Shown: positions 13,279 through 23,259, counted from the first letter of the stretch. The stretch is 64,000 nt of DNA from Stromatinia cepivora (GCA_014898415.1 RCTD01000003.1:620001-684000); one strand, 5' to 3'. The notes: generated by a model from the letters alone, not told the origin. A program made the numbers and translations.

Positions 13279-14188
13279 AAAACTCTATTATATAAAGTTT
13301 TGTGGTTTAATAACGATATTGATCTTATTTAGTACCCTATTTTCGATCTTAAAATATCTTTGTATTTTTTATATAACTTTCATTTGGTCAATTTAATATT
13401 ATTTGGTTCTTTTAATCGATTATTTGATTGAATAAGACTTTACAAAAATAAAAAGAATAATTATAATTATATAAATAATAATTTATTTATAAAACCAAAG
13501 AAAAGAAAAGTATTCTTCAATTTAATAGATTAGATATTATAATTTCATAATAATATATATATATACAATCACAAAAGAATCAAAAACTCATACAAATTCG
13601 AAAGAATTTGATCGTATATATATAGAGCCCAAACTTTATATAATAGATAAACTATTATTATTCAAATAATATAAAAACAATATAGTAAAAAATTTATATT
13701 TATCATTATTTCAGAAATCATATAAAAGGGAAGTTTGAATATAATAAAAATGAAATATAATATCAACCCTATCAATTTCGTTTAATTTAATCAATTTGAT
13801 TAATTTGATCGATTAATCTGATTGATTTCGAAAATGATTATATTAACCATCTATTATTATTATATTATAATTCAACTCCTTTCTTTTTTCTATTGAAACT
13901 TTTTCCTTTTAAAAGTTCCCTAAATTAAAGAGAATATGAATTAATATTAATTTATTCAATTAATGAACGATTTAATCAATTTGATCAATTCATTTATTAA
14001 TTTGATCAATTTAATCAATTAATTTAATCAATTTAATCAATTTCGAATAAATTAATCAAATCAATCAAAATAATCAATCTAATTGATTTAAGATTTATAA
14101 ATCTTTACAAAATCTGATTTCCGATAAAATAACGATAAAACAAAGGAATAAAATATTCAAGAATAAGCTTTTTCAAAGAAAGAGGTAA
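13279..14188. repeat. AT-rich spacer with degenerate AATCAATTTGATCAATT satellite
   Basis: No coding relic was recognised at 13,279-13,775. From about 13,776 to 14,090 the sequence is built of short, degenerate, partly palindromic repeats of the type AATTTGATCAATTAATTTAATC, interrupted by ordinary AT-rich sequence near 13,850-13,950. This is a minisatellite or a RIP-eroded satellite. Confidence 0.5.
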
Positions 14189-14470
14189 TATTATGAATTG
14201 TAAATTATAGAAGGTTAATTATATAATACCTTTTATTTTTTATAATAATTAATAAATTAATCGTCTATATATATATATTACGATTTATACAATTTAATAT
14301 AATAAAATAATAATTTTAATAATATATATATACAATCCTGCAATTTACAAATGAATATTTGTATATATATATCTAATCGCTTCTTACAAATTATAATTCT
14401 TCAATTGTAGATTCTAAAGAACATAATTGACCCTATTTATTCGGCTCTACTACAGCTCTTGTGCGTTACA
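14189..14470 (-). repeat. LTR of the 282-bp family, inverted, heavily RIP-mutated
   Basis: It is exactly as long as the solo LTR at 555-836 and is its reverse complement. Its right third is well kept (CTCTTGTGCGTTACA at the end) while the left end is decayed by C-to-T/G-to-A changes. The flanking 5-mers differ (GGTAA, ATCAA), so it may be the end of a larger lost element rather than a clean solo LTR. Confidence 0.75.
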
Positions 14471-14744
14471 ATCAATATATAAATAAATTCGAATTCTACA
14501 AATTCATTAGTATATATAAAATCATCGAATTCATAAATATTCGAATAAAGAAATCTAAATTAATCAAATATTAGAATCATTCGAAATAAAGAATCTTTAT
14601 AATATTAATCAAGATAATTGGAATAATAATTAATTTTTTTGATTATCTCAAATATTCATTCTTTATATAATCGACACTCCTTCTAATATCTTTTTTTCTT
14701 CTTTGTAAAATATTATTATATTATTTAAGACTCTACCCCATACC

Positions 14745-15064
14745 TGTTACGACGGCATCCAACATACCGAGTCACCTGATCAGGAAGTCACGAAATTAGA
14801 AATTCCCACTGGATCCCATTGCTCCCATCTGGTGGGATATGATGGGATCAATGGAACAACAAAGAACGAAGATCTATATAAGGAAATGGATTTCATTATA
14901 ATATAAAGTTTTGTATTTAAGAATAATCATTAATTTCATTATTATAGTTACAAGAATTACAACCAGTTACCAACCTTATTGAATTCCTATTTGAAGTCTA
15001 GTCTAAACCATCTCGAGAGATCTCTAGCCACTTCCACGTGACCCTAGAGGCAGCTCCCGTAACA
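14745..15064 (+). repeat. Solo LTR, gypsy 344-bp family variant, little mutated, with TSD
   Basis: It begins TGTTACGACGGCATCC and ends GCTCCCGTAACA, with perfect 5-bp target repeats ATACC at 14,740-14,744 and 15,065-15,069. It is related at both ends to the LTRs of the nested gypsy element at 33,661-40,034, but its central 110 bp differ. It keeps CpG and CpA sites (for example CTCGAGAGATC) and CACGTG at 15,035-15,040. A TATA-like CTATATAAGG near 14,873 fits an LTR promoter. Confidence 0.9.
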
Positions 15065-15357
15065 ATACCGTAATATATATAAATTGAAATCGAAATTTTA
15101 ACCTTGAAAATTTCAACGAAAACAAAATTTAAAATTATAAATTTTTTAAAATTAATTGATATCTATATAAAGAATTTAAATTTTAAATTTCAATTAATTA
15201 TATTGATTCATTGTACAATTATTAATAAATGAAAATCGTGATTTTTGATATAAAAGGATAATCTATAAAAGAGATGATCTATATATAGAGTAGTTGATTT
15301 ACTCGCTGTCTTCAAGTTTGATAATCGAAAGATCTTATAATTATATACAAATATAGA

Positions 15358-16104
15358 TATTATAAGAGAGTTGGGATATCAAGATCTAATATATAACTAG
15401 TTTATAGTTATATAATTATATAACTCTTTGTAATGAAATATAAAAGAGAACTCTACTTCTTTCTTTTTGAAGAATTCAATCGTTTTTTATTAATCTTTTT
15501 GTATATCATTTGTATATAATTTAAATCATTATTTAAATCTATTAGTTTTATTATTTGAAATCTTGTCACACCAAAAGTGACGCCACTCTTAACGAATGGT
15601 TAATTGAATTGATATAATAATCATTTCCTGTAATATACCCCTGAGATTACGGATTAGCTGGAATAGGCAGTGATCTTTATGAATATACCTAATGATATAG
15701 TCCTTGTTGTAATCCCTGTATTGCTAACCTGAATAGAATAATAATTCTATATAGATCCTATAATAATAGATTCAACCAAAAAGATGATTAGCTGAATAAC
15801 AAAAAAAAACCCAATGAATTCTGGAAACCTTGATTGATTGATTAATCGAAAATAGATTCATTGAATGCTCAAATGAATATAAGCATGAATAAGAGAAATG
15901 ATACCATTACATCATAAACACTACCGGACTTATAACTGTCACATCAAAAGTAACGCCACTCTTGATGAATGGTTAATTGGGTTAATATAGTAATCATTTC
16001 CCATGACAAATCTTTATAATATAATTTGATCAGTTTCAATTCTCATTCATTTCTCTTTATAGTATGCTATCGGAACGCATATATCTCGATCTATCTCTTT
16101 CACA
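15358..16104 (-). repeat. ~297-bp dispersed repeat (possible solo LTR) interrupted by TRIM 1
   Basis: With the TRIM and its target repeat removed, this matches 57,146-57,440 in inverted orientation. In the minus sense it starts TGTGAAAGAG and ends near CTTATAATA, which fits TG..CA after decay. The other copy lacks the TRIM and gives the empty site. No matching target repeats were found around either copy, so calling it a solo LTR is tentative. The stretch 15,065-15,357 to its left holds nothing recognisable. Confidence 0.6.
15564..16008 (-). mobile_element. TRIM 1: 445-bp miniature LTR element with TSD AATCT
   Basis: Two 72-bp direct repeats (15,564-15,635 and 15,937-16,008) flank a 301-bp non-coding interior. 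Both termini are TGTCAC/TGACA-like. The target duplication AATCT is exact at 15,559-15,563 and 16,009-16,013, and the sister repeat at 57,146-57,440 has the empty site. On the minus strand the LTR is followed by GTTATAAGTCCGGTAG, the same primer-binding-site block as the 311-bp-LTR copia. This makes minus the likely sense and that copia a candidate source of enzymes. Confidence 0.88.
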
Positions 16105-16172
16105 GTATCTATAAAGATGAAAAGGTATTATTTTGTTCTATACAATTTTCTAGATCTTCGGTTTTACAATTA

Positions 16173-18001
16173 ACCGAGATCTCTATATCTTGCACCACCC
16201 GGTATCTTGTACGTTTTTTATTTTTTGAATAAAAATATATTAAAAATTGAATAATCATTATAATAATAAGAAAATTAATATTATTTATTATCAATAATGA
16301 ATTTAATAGTTTCAAAACGAAAAATAAATTAAACAATTTTAAAATTCAATTATATCAAAATGATAATCTAATTAATATTTGTTTTATATATTTATAAAAG
16401 TCTATTTATAGATTTTGTAATTAATTTTAAACGATTTTTTGATATTAGTTCTATTATTTCAAATTTTCAAATTTTCAAAAAATATAAAGAATTAGATTTT
16501 ATATAAAGATTTAAAATTTTAAATTAAAGAATTTTGTATTAAATTTTTAAAAAATTATTTATTAAAAGATAATAAAATTAATTTTAAATATAAAAAGAGA
16601 ATCGAATAAATTTTGATTAAAATTTATTATATTATATAAAATAATAAGATTTTTATTTTTCAAAAGCTTTTTAGAAAAAAAAAGATTATTTAAATTCGAA
16701 AAGAATTAATTATATAATAATTTAAAAAAAATAAAATATATTTAATTGATATTATAAAAGTGACGCCACTCTTCACGAATGGTTAATTGGGTTGATATAG
16801 TAATCATTTCCCGTGACACATCCCCGAGATTACGGACTAGCTGGAATAGACAGTGATCTTTATGAATATACCTAATGATGTAGTCCTTTGTTGTAATCTG
16901 TGTTACTAACCCGAATAGAATGTATGGGTCCTATAATAATAGATTCAAACCAGGAAGATGATTGGTTGAATAGCGAGAAAAGGGTCTAATGAATTCTGGA
17001 AACCCTGATTGGTTGATTAATCGAGAGTGAATTTATTAGATGCTTAAGTGAATATGAGCATGAATGAGAAATGATATTATTGCGTTATAAACGCTACCGG
17101 GCTTATAATTGTTACAAAAGTGACGTCACTCTTTACGAATGATTAATTGGGTTGATATAGTAATCATTTCCCGTAACAATTGAATATATAATTTTCATAA
17201 TATAAACAAATAATATATAAGATTTAAAAAATCTATTTTTATTATTATTTTTTTCAATAAAATATTTCAAAAAAGAAATCAAGATTTTTTATAAATTCGA
17301 ATCGATTTATAATATTTAAAATTTATTTAAAAATCAACTAATTAATATTTTAAAGATTTTTTTGAAAATTTTATTCAAAATATTATATAATATATTTAAA
17401 TAAAAGTTTTCCAAAAAGATTATTATATAATCGTTGAATATCTTTTAAAAATTAATTTATTTTGATTTATATTAATTTAATATTAATTATTATAATAATT
17501 AAAAATCTAGAATTTTCTACATTAAAATAAACCTTGAATATTAAATATTAATATTTTATAAAAATAAAACTTATAATATAATAAAATTATTTAGTCTTAT
17601 TAAATCTTTTTTGATAAAAATCTATATTTAAAAATTAAAAATTAAATAAAATATAATTTGGAGTTTATAAAATAAAATTATATTTTTTGATATTTTCTAT
17701 ATTATTCTATATCAAAAATCGATAATTCATTAAATTATTTTTATCTTCTTTTATACATTTTGAAATACATTAATATATATAAATTTTTTATATAATTTTA
17801 TCTTTTCATTTTTATTATAAAATAAATAATATTTTTTATGTTTTATTCTTTAAAATATAATAAAAATATTAAAAATATCTTAATTTAGAATTTCAATTTA
17901 ATATATTTATAAATTATTTATTGATCGATTTTATAATATAATTTGATGTAAATTTAAATACGTGCAAGATACCGGGCCGTGCAAGATACAGGGATCTCGG
18001 T
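16173..18001. mobile_element. Pogo/Fot1-like DNA transposon relic with 41-bp TIRs
   Basis: Perfectly opposed 41-bp ends (16,173-16,213 and 17,961-18,001) match at 36 of 41 positions; four of the five differences are transitions. TA lies directly outside each end (16,171-16,172; 18,002-18,003), as for Tc1/mariner/pogo elements. Each TIR contains two copies of TGCAAGATAC, possible transposase sites. Without TRIM 2 the element is about 1.4 kb, shorter than a full Fot1 (about 1.9 kb), and its interior is so RIP-mutated that no transposase motif can be read. It abuts the gene island and ends about 260 bp upstream of the first gene. Confidence 0.7.
16750..17178 (-). mobile_element. TRIM 2: 429-bp miniature LTR element with TSD ATTGA
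   Basis: Two 69-bp direct repeats (16,750-16,818 and 17,110-17,178) flank 291 bp similar to the interior of TRIM 1. The target repeats ATTGA at 16,745-16,749 and 17,179-17,183 are exact. It is inserted inside the Fot1-like relic. It is clearly less mutated than its host (CCCGAGATTACGGACTAGC, CGCTACCGGGC are kept), so it arrived after most of the host element's decay or escaped RIP through its short length. Confidence 0.88.
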
Positions 18002-18137
18002 TACTAACTATCAACATAGGAAACAAGAATATTTCACTTATACTATAAAATAAACAATAACCATAATAACACTTTACAATCAAATCCGATCCTCTACAAT
18101 ACTGCCTAACCATGAACTACAACAGGTGGTCAAGGAA

Positions 18138-18275
18138 ATGAGCAAAGATGAGGATACTGAGCAAGAAGCGACTTTCAAAATTGTGGTCTCCAAAACCGAT
18201 GCTCATAATATTAAAGAGACTGACATCAACATAATCAAATTCGGCCGACAGAGTACTAGCCATGGCGGAAATTGA
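18138..18275 (+). other. Upstream open frame (45 codons) overlapping the start of the next gene
   Basis: It runs MSKDEDTEQEATFKIVV... in a different frame and ends 14 nt inside the proposed CDS that starts at 18,262. Its composition looks coding and the same frame stays open upstream of the ATG. It is either an upstream ORF or an upstream exon of the following gene. The choice cannot be made from sequence alone. Confidence 0.3.
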
Positions 18276-19204
18276 GTCACGATTCATTACTACCGCGGAT
18301 TACGTGGAACGCCGCAGAAGGGAAGACGACCATATTAAAAACGCATTTGTGGTTCAACAAAACGCCATCGAATCGGTGGAAAAGAAACTGCAAGATATAC
18401 ACGATGATATGAGAGCCAGAATGAATCGGATTGAGGGACGGGGATACAACAAGTCAAGGACGTAGCCACACCAAGTCCTTGTCAGTATTGAAGTATATCA
18501 CCCTGATACCGGATTGCACGTTCCAAAGTATTTTCCACGACTGGTACGGCACTTCTGGGACTTGCAACACCCACATCGTGGTATGTATTTGGTCATCAAA
18601 TATTGCAGACAAATGGCTTACGGAATAAACAGAACAGGACCTAGTCTATCTTGTCCGATTTTATGACATACAAGGCTACGAGTATTGCGGTAGAGACGAG
18701 GACTACTTTTACGAATCCGATTCAAGCAACGAGTACGGTTTCAATGACCCACAACCGTATATGTCAATTGAAGAAGCGGTTCGAAATCATCCTCTTGTTG
18801 CATTGCAGGAGCTTGCATGTACAATTGGTTTGGACTTTCAGCAAATTGATGGACCTTGTCGAATTCTGGAACAGCGGCGGCAATCCCAGTTGGGAGCGAG
18901 GAACGAACGGGTACTAGTAGCGGAGACGCAATCTGACGCTATGTCTGTCGACCTGTATAGAAATGCTCTTCCAGGAAAATCTGCATCAGAAAATGAGCCA
19001 ATAGTATCAGAGACACAATCCGCTTTGTCTATGTCTCTACATAGCAAACGTCCCCCAGCGAAATCGGCATCAGAATCTTCAGGTGGTCGGATTTTATGGG
19101 ATGTCGCGTCAACTGAGCGAAGAATAGCAGAAGTCGCTGCCATAATGGAAGGAAAAGTTAATGTGAAACCCCGCAGACAGCAGAGATTCCATCACAAAGG
19201 ATAG
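18262..19204 (+). pseudogene. Fungal hypothetical protein, one intron, one RIP-type nonsense codon
   Basis: The ATG is in good context (GCCATGG). Exon 1 is 18,262-18,580. The intron is 18,581-18,632 (52 nt, GTATGT donor, GGCTTAC branch site, ACAG acceptor), and splicing joins it in phase to the open frame ending at 19,204, giving 296 codons. Codon 68 (18,463-18,465) is TAG in the context ACG-TAG-CCA, which one CpA-to-TpA change from CAG would create. The N-terminal part is a charged helix. The conserved middle (YHPDTGLHVPKYFP, then LVYLVRFYDIQGYEYCGRD and SIEEAVRNHP) resembles an unnamed family common in Leotiomycetes. The C-terminal tail has two diverged copies of an ETQS...KSASE motif. Function unknown. 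No short intron that would remove the stop fits the usual signals. Confidence 0.7.
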
Positions 19205-19802
19205 AGAAGATCATTGAAAGGATAAAAACATGCTACACGATGGAAGCCACTCCTAGTGATCTTTCTATCGCAACGAGCAAAGGTATATAGGTCCACATTT
19301 TACGCTAAAACGTATAGTTATCAATTTTGATTTTGTCCTGCTAGATTTTGATGCTGTTTAGGCTAGTGCAATCCGCACAATCCTCATATACCCAACCTCC
19401 CCTGGCTCCCTCGCCATCAACGGCCCATGTTCTCCATTCGCGAGACGTTCGGCGTTATCATGTCTTGGAATAAGCATGCTGTCACATCTTACCCCTCACT
19501 TCATTCACCCTTAAGGGCTTGGGCATACACACCTACCTATTTATCTAGGCAGGTGGTATAGATAGACTATATCCTTGTGACGGTCCCGAGAAGTGGCCAA
19601 GGAAATGAATTCGAATGAATCTTCGGTGTTGGTCTTCCGACATGTATGTCTTTCAAAAAAGGGAAATCACAACATGCGTGTCGATTGCCACACATGGTGC
19701 ATGAATTCTGCACTCCTAGACCCATGTGCAGAAGGTGCTTCAATCCATATGTCCAACATTGCCTGACTTGATGTTTGAGATAGCAAATATCTCTCTACCG
19801 GG
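19205..19802. other. Intergenic region
   Basis: Ordinary GC content. No open frame or repeat is supported. It contains GTGGCCAAGGAAATGA at 19,593-19,608, which matches 15 of 16 bases at 18,126-18,141 upstream of the previous gene. Confidence 0.5.
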
Positions 19803-19809
19803 TATAAAA
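19803..19809 (+). promoter_or_regulatory. TATA box
   Basis: TATAAAA, 61 nt upstream of the ATG at 19,870, followed by a C/A-rich leader. Confidence 0.65.
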
Positions 19810-19869
19810 TGGTACTAGATATCCACCAATTCATCGATCTTCAACCACTACACTTTCTGAGACTATACA

Positions 19870-20451
19870 ATGAGTCTCATCAAAACCTCTGCTATCAAGC
19901 GTCTTTGGGAAGATGCTCAAGAGAGCCTTGAACACTTGTCCACCCGTTTTTGGGAGTACATGTTTAGATATGCCTTATTCAAAGGTCCTAAATGGAATAT
20001 TCTTTTGCAATAATCTTTTGCTCTTGAGCTAGGAGATCTTCGGCGATCCGATGCTATTGTCGAGTATTATGACTTTACAAAGAAGAATTGGGAGATAATC
20101 ATAATCTATGAAGCAAAACAAAGCTCGGCTTCTCTGGACGACATTGAGACATACGAAGTCCAAGCATATACAGCACATTGGAGCTTTCTCAATCATTTCC
20201 CAGAAAGAAGTACTATATTTGCCATGATGATATGGGGAACAAAGGGTCGATTGTGGGTATCTCATCGGGGAGCTCTAGCTCTAACACCATGGTTTCCTGG
20301 GGGTGGAGACTCGGATGTTCAAGCACCCTACATCGAGGCTAATAGAGCCAGTGGAGCAGAGTTGAAAGATAAGCTGAGGAAGCATCATGTGTATTACAAA
20401 TTTCGTAATCCGGATGCTGGGAAAACAATCCAAACTGAGGCGAGTGAGTAG
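19870..20451 (+). pseudogene. PD-(D/E)XK nuclease-like hypothetical protein with one RIP-type nonsense codon
   Basis: A single-exon frame of 193 codons, intact except for TAA at codon 48 (20,011-20,013, context CAA-TAA-TCT), which a CpA-to-TpA change from CAA would give. Just after the stop lies D61-(x19)-E81-A-K83 (SDAIVEYYDF ... IIIYEAKQ), the spacing of a PD-(D/E)XK nuclease core. It is followed by the YEVQAYTAHW, AMMIWGTKGRLW and YIEANRASG segments seen in a large unnamed family of fungal proteins. No nuclease activity has been shown for that family to my knowledge, so the enzymatic reading is inference. A TATA box lies 61 nt upstream. Without read-through the product is a 47-residue peptide. 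Confidence 0.65.
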
Positions 20452-20754
20452 AAAGCCGGCATTATGGATGGAAAGCAATGCTCAGTGTACATTGGCAAGG
20501 TATCTGGACGGCAATATTATCTTTGGGAGCTGGGAGCTATTCGGGCACCTAAATAACGAAGCGAGGCAATGATAACTTTCAATTGGAATCTTTGACAAGA
20601 ATGAACGATGATAGGCGGGTTGACAAATTGAGGTTCATTACAACTGGACACTCAAATTTCAATTTATCTAAACTATATCAAAGATGAAAACGCCTGTAAA
20701 ATGACCACTTCCGTGCGATTTATGCCACGACAGCATGACATGATCAATATCGCC
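20452..20754. other. Intergenic region between convergent genes
   Basis: No supported feature. The plus-strand frame at 20,387-20,572 is a shadow of the preceding gene. Confidence 0.5.
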
Positions 20755-21264
20755 TCAAATTCCGATCAATGTGGAAGACTCGCCGACTTCCCCTTCTTCT
20801 GCATTGAGCTTTGAAACTTCCCTTACGTCCATACTATCTTGTTGCTTAATATTGTCCAATTCCTCGTGAAGACGATTCATCGATTTTTGAAATTGTGCTT
20901 TGGCTTCCTTCAATCTTTGACTTGTCTGCTTGAACTTTTCGGCTTTAGATGCCGGATCGAGTTGGCCAGCTGTAGAACCATTACCTGGAGTGTGGCCGGC
21001 ACCTGTTGTGGAACTGCTAGAGGACGCATTCAACTTTAACGAACTTGTATCGTCGGGAAAAATTGGCACATGATCAAGGACCATGCTTCCGTCCTCCTTC
21101 AAGGCCATAGTAAGGGTTCCTGAAGATTAAACATCGAACTTATGTTTGACAGGACGTGGGAAAATATCGACTGGTCGAGAAGGTTGTTCATCAATAAGCT
21201 GATATGGTGGAAGTTCATCATTTCTGAGATTTTTAAAGAACAGACAGGGATTGAAGAAACACAT
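20755..21264 (-). pseudogene. Hypothetical coiled-coil protein with one RIP-type nonsense codon
   Basis: From the ATG at 21,264 the frame reads MCFFNPCLFFKNLRNDELPP... for 45 codons, meets TAA at 21,129-21,127, and then continues open in the same frame to 20,755. A 117-codon ORF starts at the internal Met at 21,108. The stop is again CAA-to-TAA (GTT-TAA-TCT), fitting RIP at CpA. The whole frame is 169 codons: a Cys/Phe N-terminus, a Ser/Gly/Thr linker (about 85-105), a Lys/Gln-rich heptad-like helix (about 112-148) and an acidic tail. There is no signal peptide. A 52-nt GTCGAT...CAG intron could in principle skip the stop but has a poor donor. Not recognised. Confidence 0.55.
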
Positions 21265-21680
21265 GTTGATTTTGTCGAATAAAGGACAATAATGTAATTT
21301 CAACTTGAAGAGTAATTATTTTGCTTGTATACTCTTAGAAAAGCAAAAAAGAGTCCGACTTTTTCAATTTATATATACAAGAATACGATTTAGAGACACA
21401 GAGACACAAAATCAAGGATATCTATAAGTATTCTTATGAAGAAAGCTAATTGAGTAGTCATTTCAATAACAAGACCAAGAATAATATTCTTATAGTAAGA
21501 TTATCCTTATAATTCTATATATTAGATTTTAAATTTTGAATAAAAATAAAACGGCCCCGGCCGTTCTTGGACGAGATCTCTAGAGTACTCGAATCAGTCA
21601 AAGCACAGTTCCAATCGAGTTCCACCTGCATCCTCCAATTCTTTGGCTGTTCGAAACCCCAACATTCCGCCAACGTCTTG
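21265..21680. other. AT-rich intergenic patch inside the island
   Basis: The stretch 21,265-21,540 is much richer in A+T than the flanking genes and resembles the RIP-mutated flanks. It may be a small eroded insertion. No element ends were found. 21,541-21,680 is GC-balanced 3' flank of the secreted-protein gene. Confidence 0.4.
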
Positions 21681-22629
21681 TCACATGGACGTGAATACTT
21701 GATCTCTAAGTGAAGTATCGCTGTTGAAGTACACCTGGAGTGTACCAATTGTAAGGCCTTCGAGCTGCGGTTTCTGCCACTGTAGTTGTTGCCGGTTAGT
21801 AATAATATCCGACAGACCAGGGATGCAAGAAGTCTTACCTGAACGATAGCCAGTCCCCGTGGTGAATTTGGGTTTGGCGTACCCGTACCGCTACTGCCTA
21901 AGTAAGGTTGAGGAAATATGCTGTTCTCAGCCGCACCAAAGTTGGCATCGTCCATAAGGAAGCTCTTGATTCTTTGGACACCCGTGCCGGTCCACCGGCA
22001 GTCGAGAGAATTGTGTATCAAGTCGACCCGAGTTAAGGGGGTGGGATCATGCTAATTAGACAACTATTAGCATCAGTTCTCGGAGTCCGAAGTTGGACCT
22101 GCTGGGAGATTTTACCTGATCGAGTGCAGGCTGAAGCGTATTGGTGAGGTAATTCTGTAGAGCTACTTGATCTTTGATACAGATTGTTCCGGTGGCAGTC
22201 TCTTGCTGCATGTGAGCAACTAGAAACTCATCAGTAAGAATAAGGCAAACGAAACCGTTTTCGGGTAGAGCTTGTGCCAAGGACGATGATGTGTACCAAT
22301 GACGAAGTTTGGATCGGAAATCATTAGAGCTGTGCAGCCGTAGAGATAAGTAATGCCCCAGACATTGTCCTTTGTCTGATCTATGCTGAAAGCCAGTGCA
22401 GAATCACCCTGTGCCATTTGTGCATTTGGAATGCTGCTCCATAGATCATATACAGCATCATTTCGCTTGACGAGGGCGAACTTCCCGTCGCTATCATGGA
22501 GTTAGCGGTATAACAGAGCAGCATGTTCGTGGGCACTCACGATTCTAAGGGAGCAGACAGCGATAGCGAGCAGAGAAGAGCAATCCATATGCTTAGAAGC
22601 AAGTTTATCAAGTAAGAAGAGCGTGCCAT
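21681..22629 (-). CDS. Small secreted protein, 232 aa, five exons (effector-like)
   Basis: Exons: 22,629-22,541; 22,490-22,297; 22,219-22,116; 22,051-21,839; 21,779-21,681. Introns are 50, 77, 64 and 59 nt with GTGAGT, GTACAC, GTAAAA and GTAAGA donors and CTAAC- or CTAAT-like branch sites (CTTACTG in intron 2). Phases agree throughout and give 232 aa. Residues 1-26 form a signal peptide (MARSSYLINLLLSIWIALLC...SA), followed by a Kex2-type KR at 38-39. The mature part has Cys at 82, 108 and 147, a YGCTALMISD strand and a LDCRWTGTG motif. It resembles unnamed secreted fungal proteins; no function is known. Intron 2 is the least certain: without it the frame shifts. It is intact, with no RIP-type stop. 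A candidate apoplastic or effector protein by inference only. Confidence 0.72.
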
Positions 22630-22719
22630 GGCCGACGGATTAACTGTATACGTTGTACGGTAGTAGCGTGATAGCAACTGTCAGGATTGAAGGTGGGTAG
22701 AGGGGGGAGGAGAGGATCA

Positions 22720-22735
22720 GCACTTATATCCGCAT
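22720..22735 (-). promoter_or_regulatory. TATA-like promoter with CT-rich leader
   Basis: On the minus strand GATATAAGTG lies about 95 nt upstream of the ATG at 22,629 and is followed by a pyrimidine-rich stretch (CTCCTCCCCCCTCTACC), as is common upstream of fungal start sites. Confidence 0.55.
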
Positions 22736-23259
22736 GAGGTCGTTTCGGTTTGACTGCAGGCGAAACAGTGATAAATCTTAGACCCCAACATCATTATTCG
22801 ACTGTATAGGATTCCAAGATCTCGGCTGACTTAGCTTCAGCCTCCTCCTATCAAACGATATCGTCCCTGAATCAGGATTCTATTCTCTGTCATTATTACC
22901 AACCTGTGGGGTCCGCATTACAAATTTCCACTGATGGCGATCTGCTTATCACAGCCTGTTGAGAGCAGTGTTTCATAATTACTATATTGTGTGATACTGT
23001 GGTCAATGTTTCTTGCACCGTTGCAACGTGTGGCCAGCGGCGTTGTAGGTTTACGAGGCAGGAAGTCGGGGCCAGACGCGACGACAACCGGACCCCTGTC
23101 ATCATATGATGCACACCACAGCCACCATTTATGGATTACGTAATATATATCCATGTCGGGCAGCAGCCCCCGCATCACATCAGCTAACAGGTAATCCTTT
23201 CAACCGACTCTCACGACACCGAGAACAAGTTATCCCTTTGAGCAAGAGCTAGGGCTAAC
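22736..23259. other. Divergent intergenic region
   Basis: Shared 5' region of the minus-strand secreted-protein gene and the plus-strand LRR-like gene. A GTAATATATATCC TATA-like box near 23,138 is about 120 nt upstream of the ATG at 23,260. No coding feature is supported; short minus-strand frames here have no coding character. Confidence 0.5.

Noticed and set aside
1..18000. Mitochondrial DNA as explanation for the high A+T
   Set aside because: The AT-rich parts contain LTR elements with TSDs and directional C-to-T decay, and they are continuous with a nuclear intron-containing gene island.
18838..19143. 101-codon minus-strand frame
   Set aside because: Lies antisense within exon 2 of the hypothetical gene, which has a supported intron and continuous frame on the plus strand.
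22056..22280. Separate 74-aa minus-strand protein starting MAQALPENG
   Set aside because: It is part intron 2 and part exon 3 of the secreted-protein gene; the splice model joins all exons in phase.
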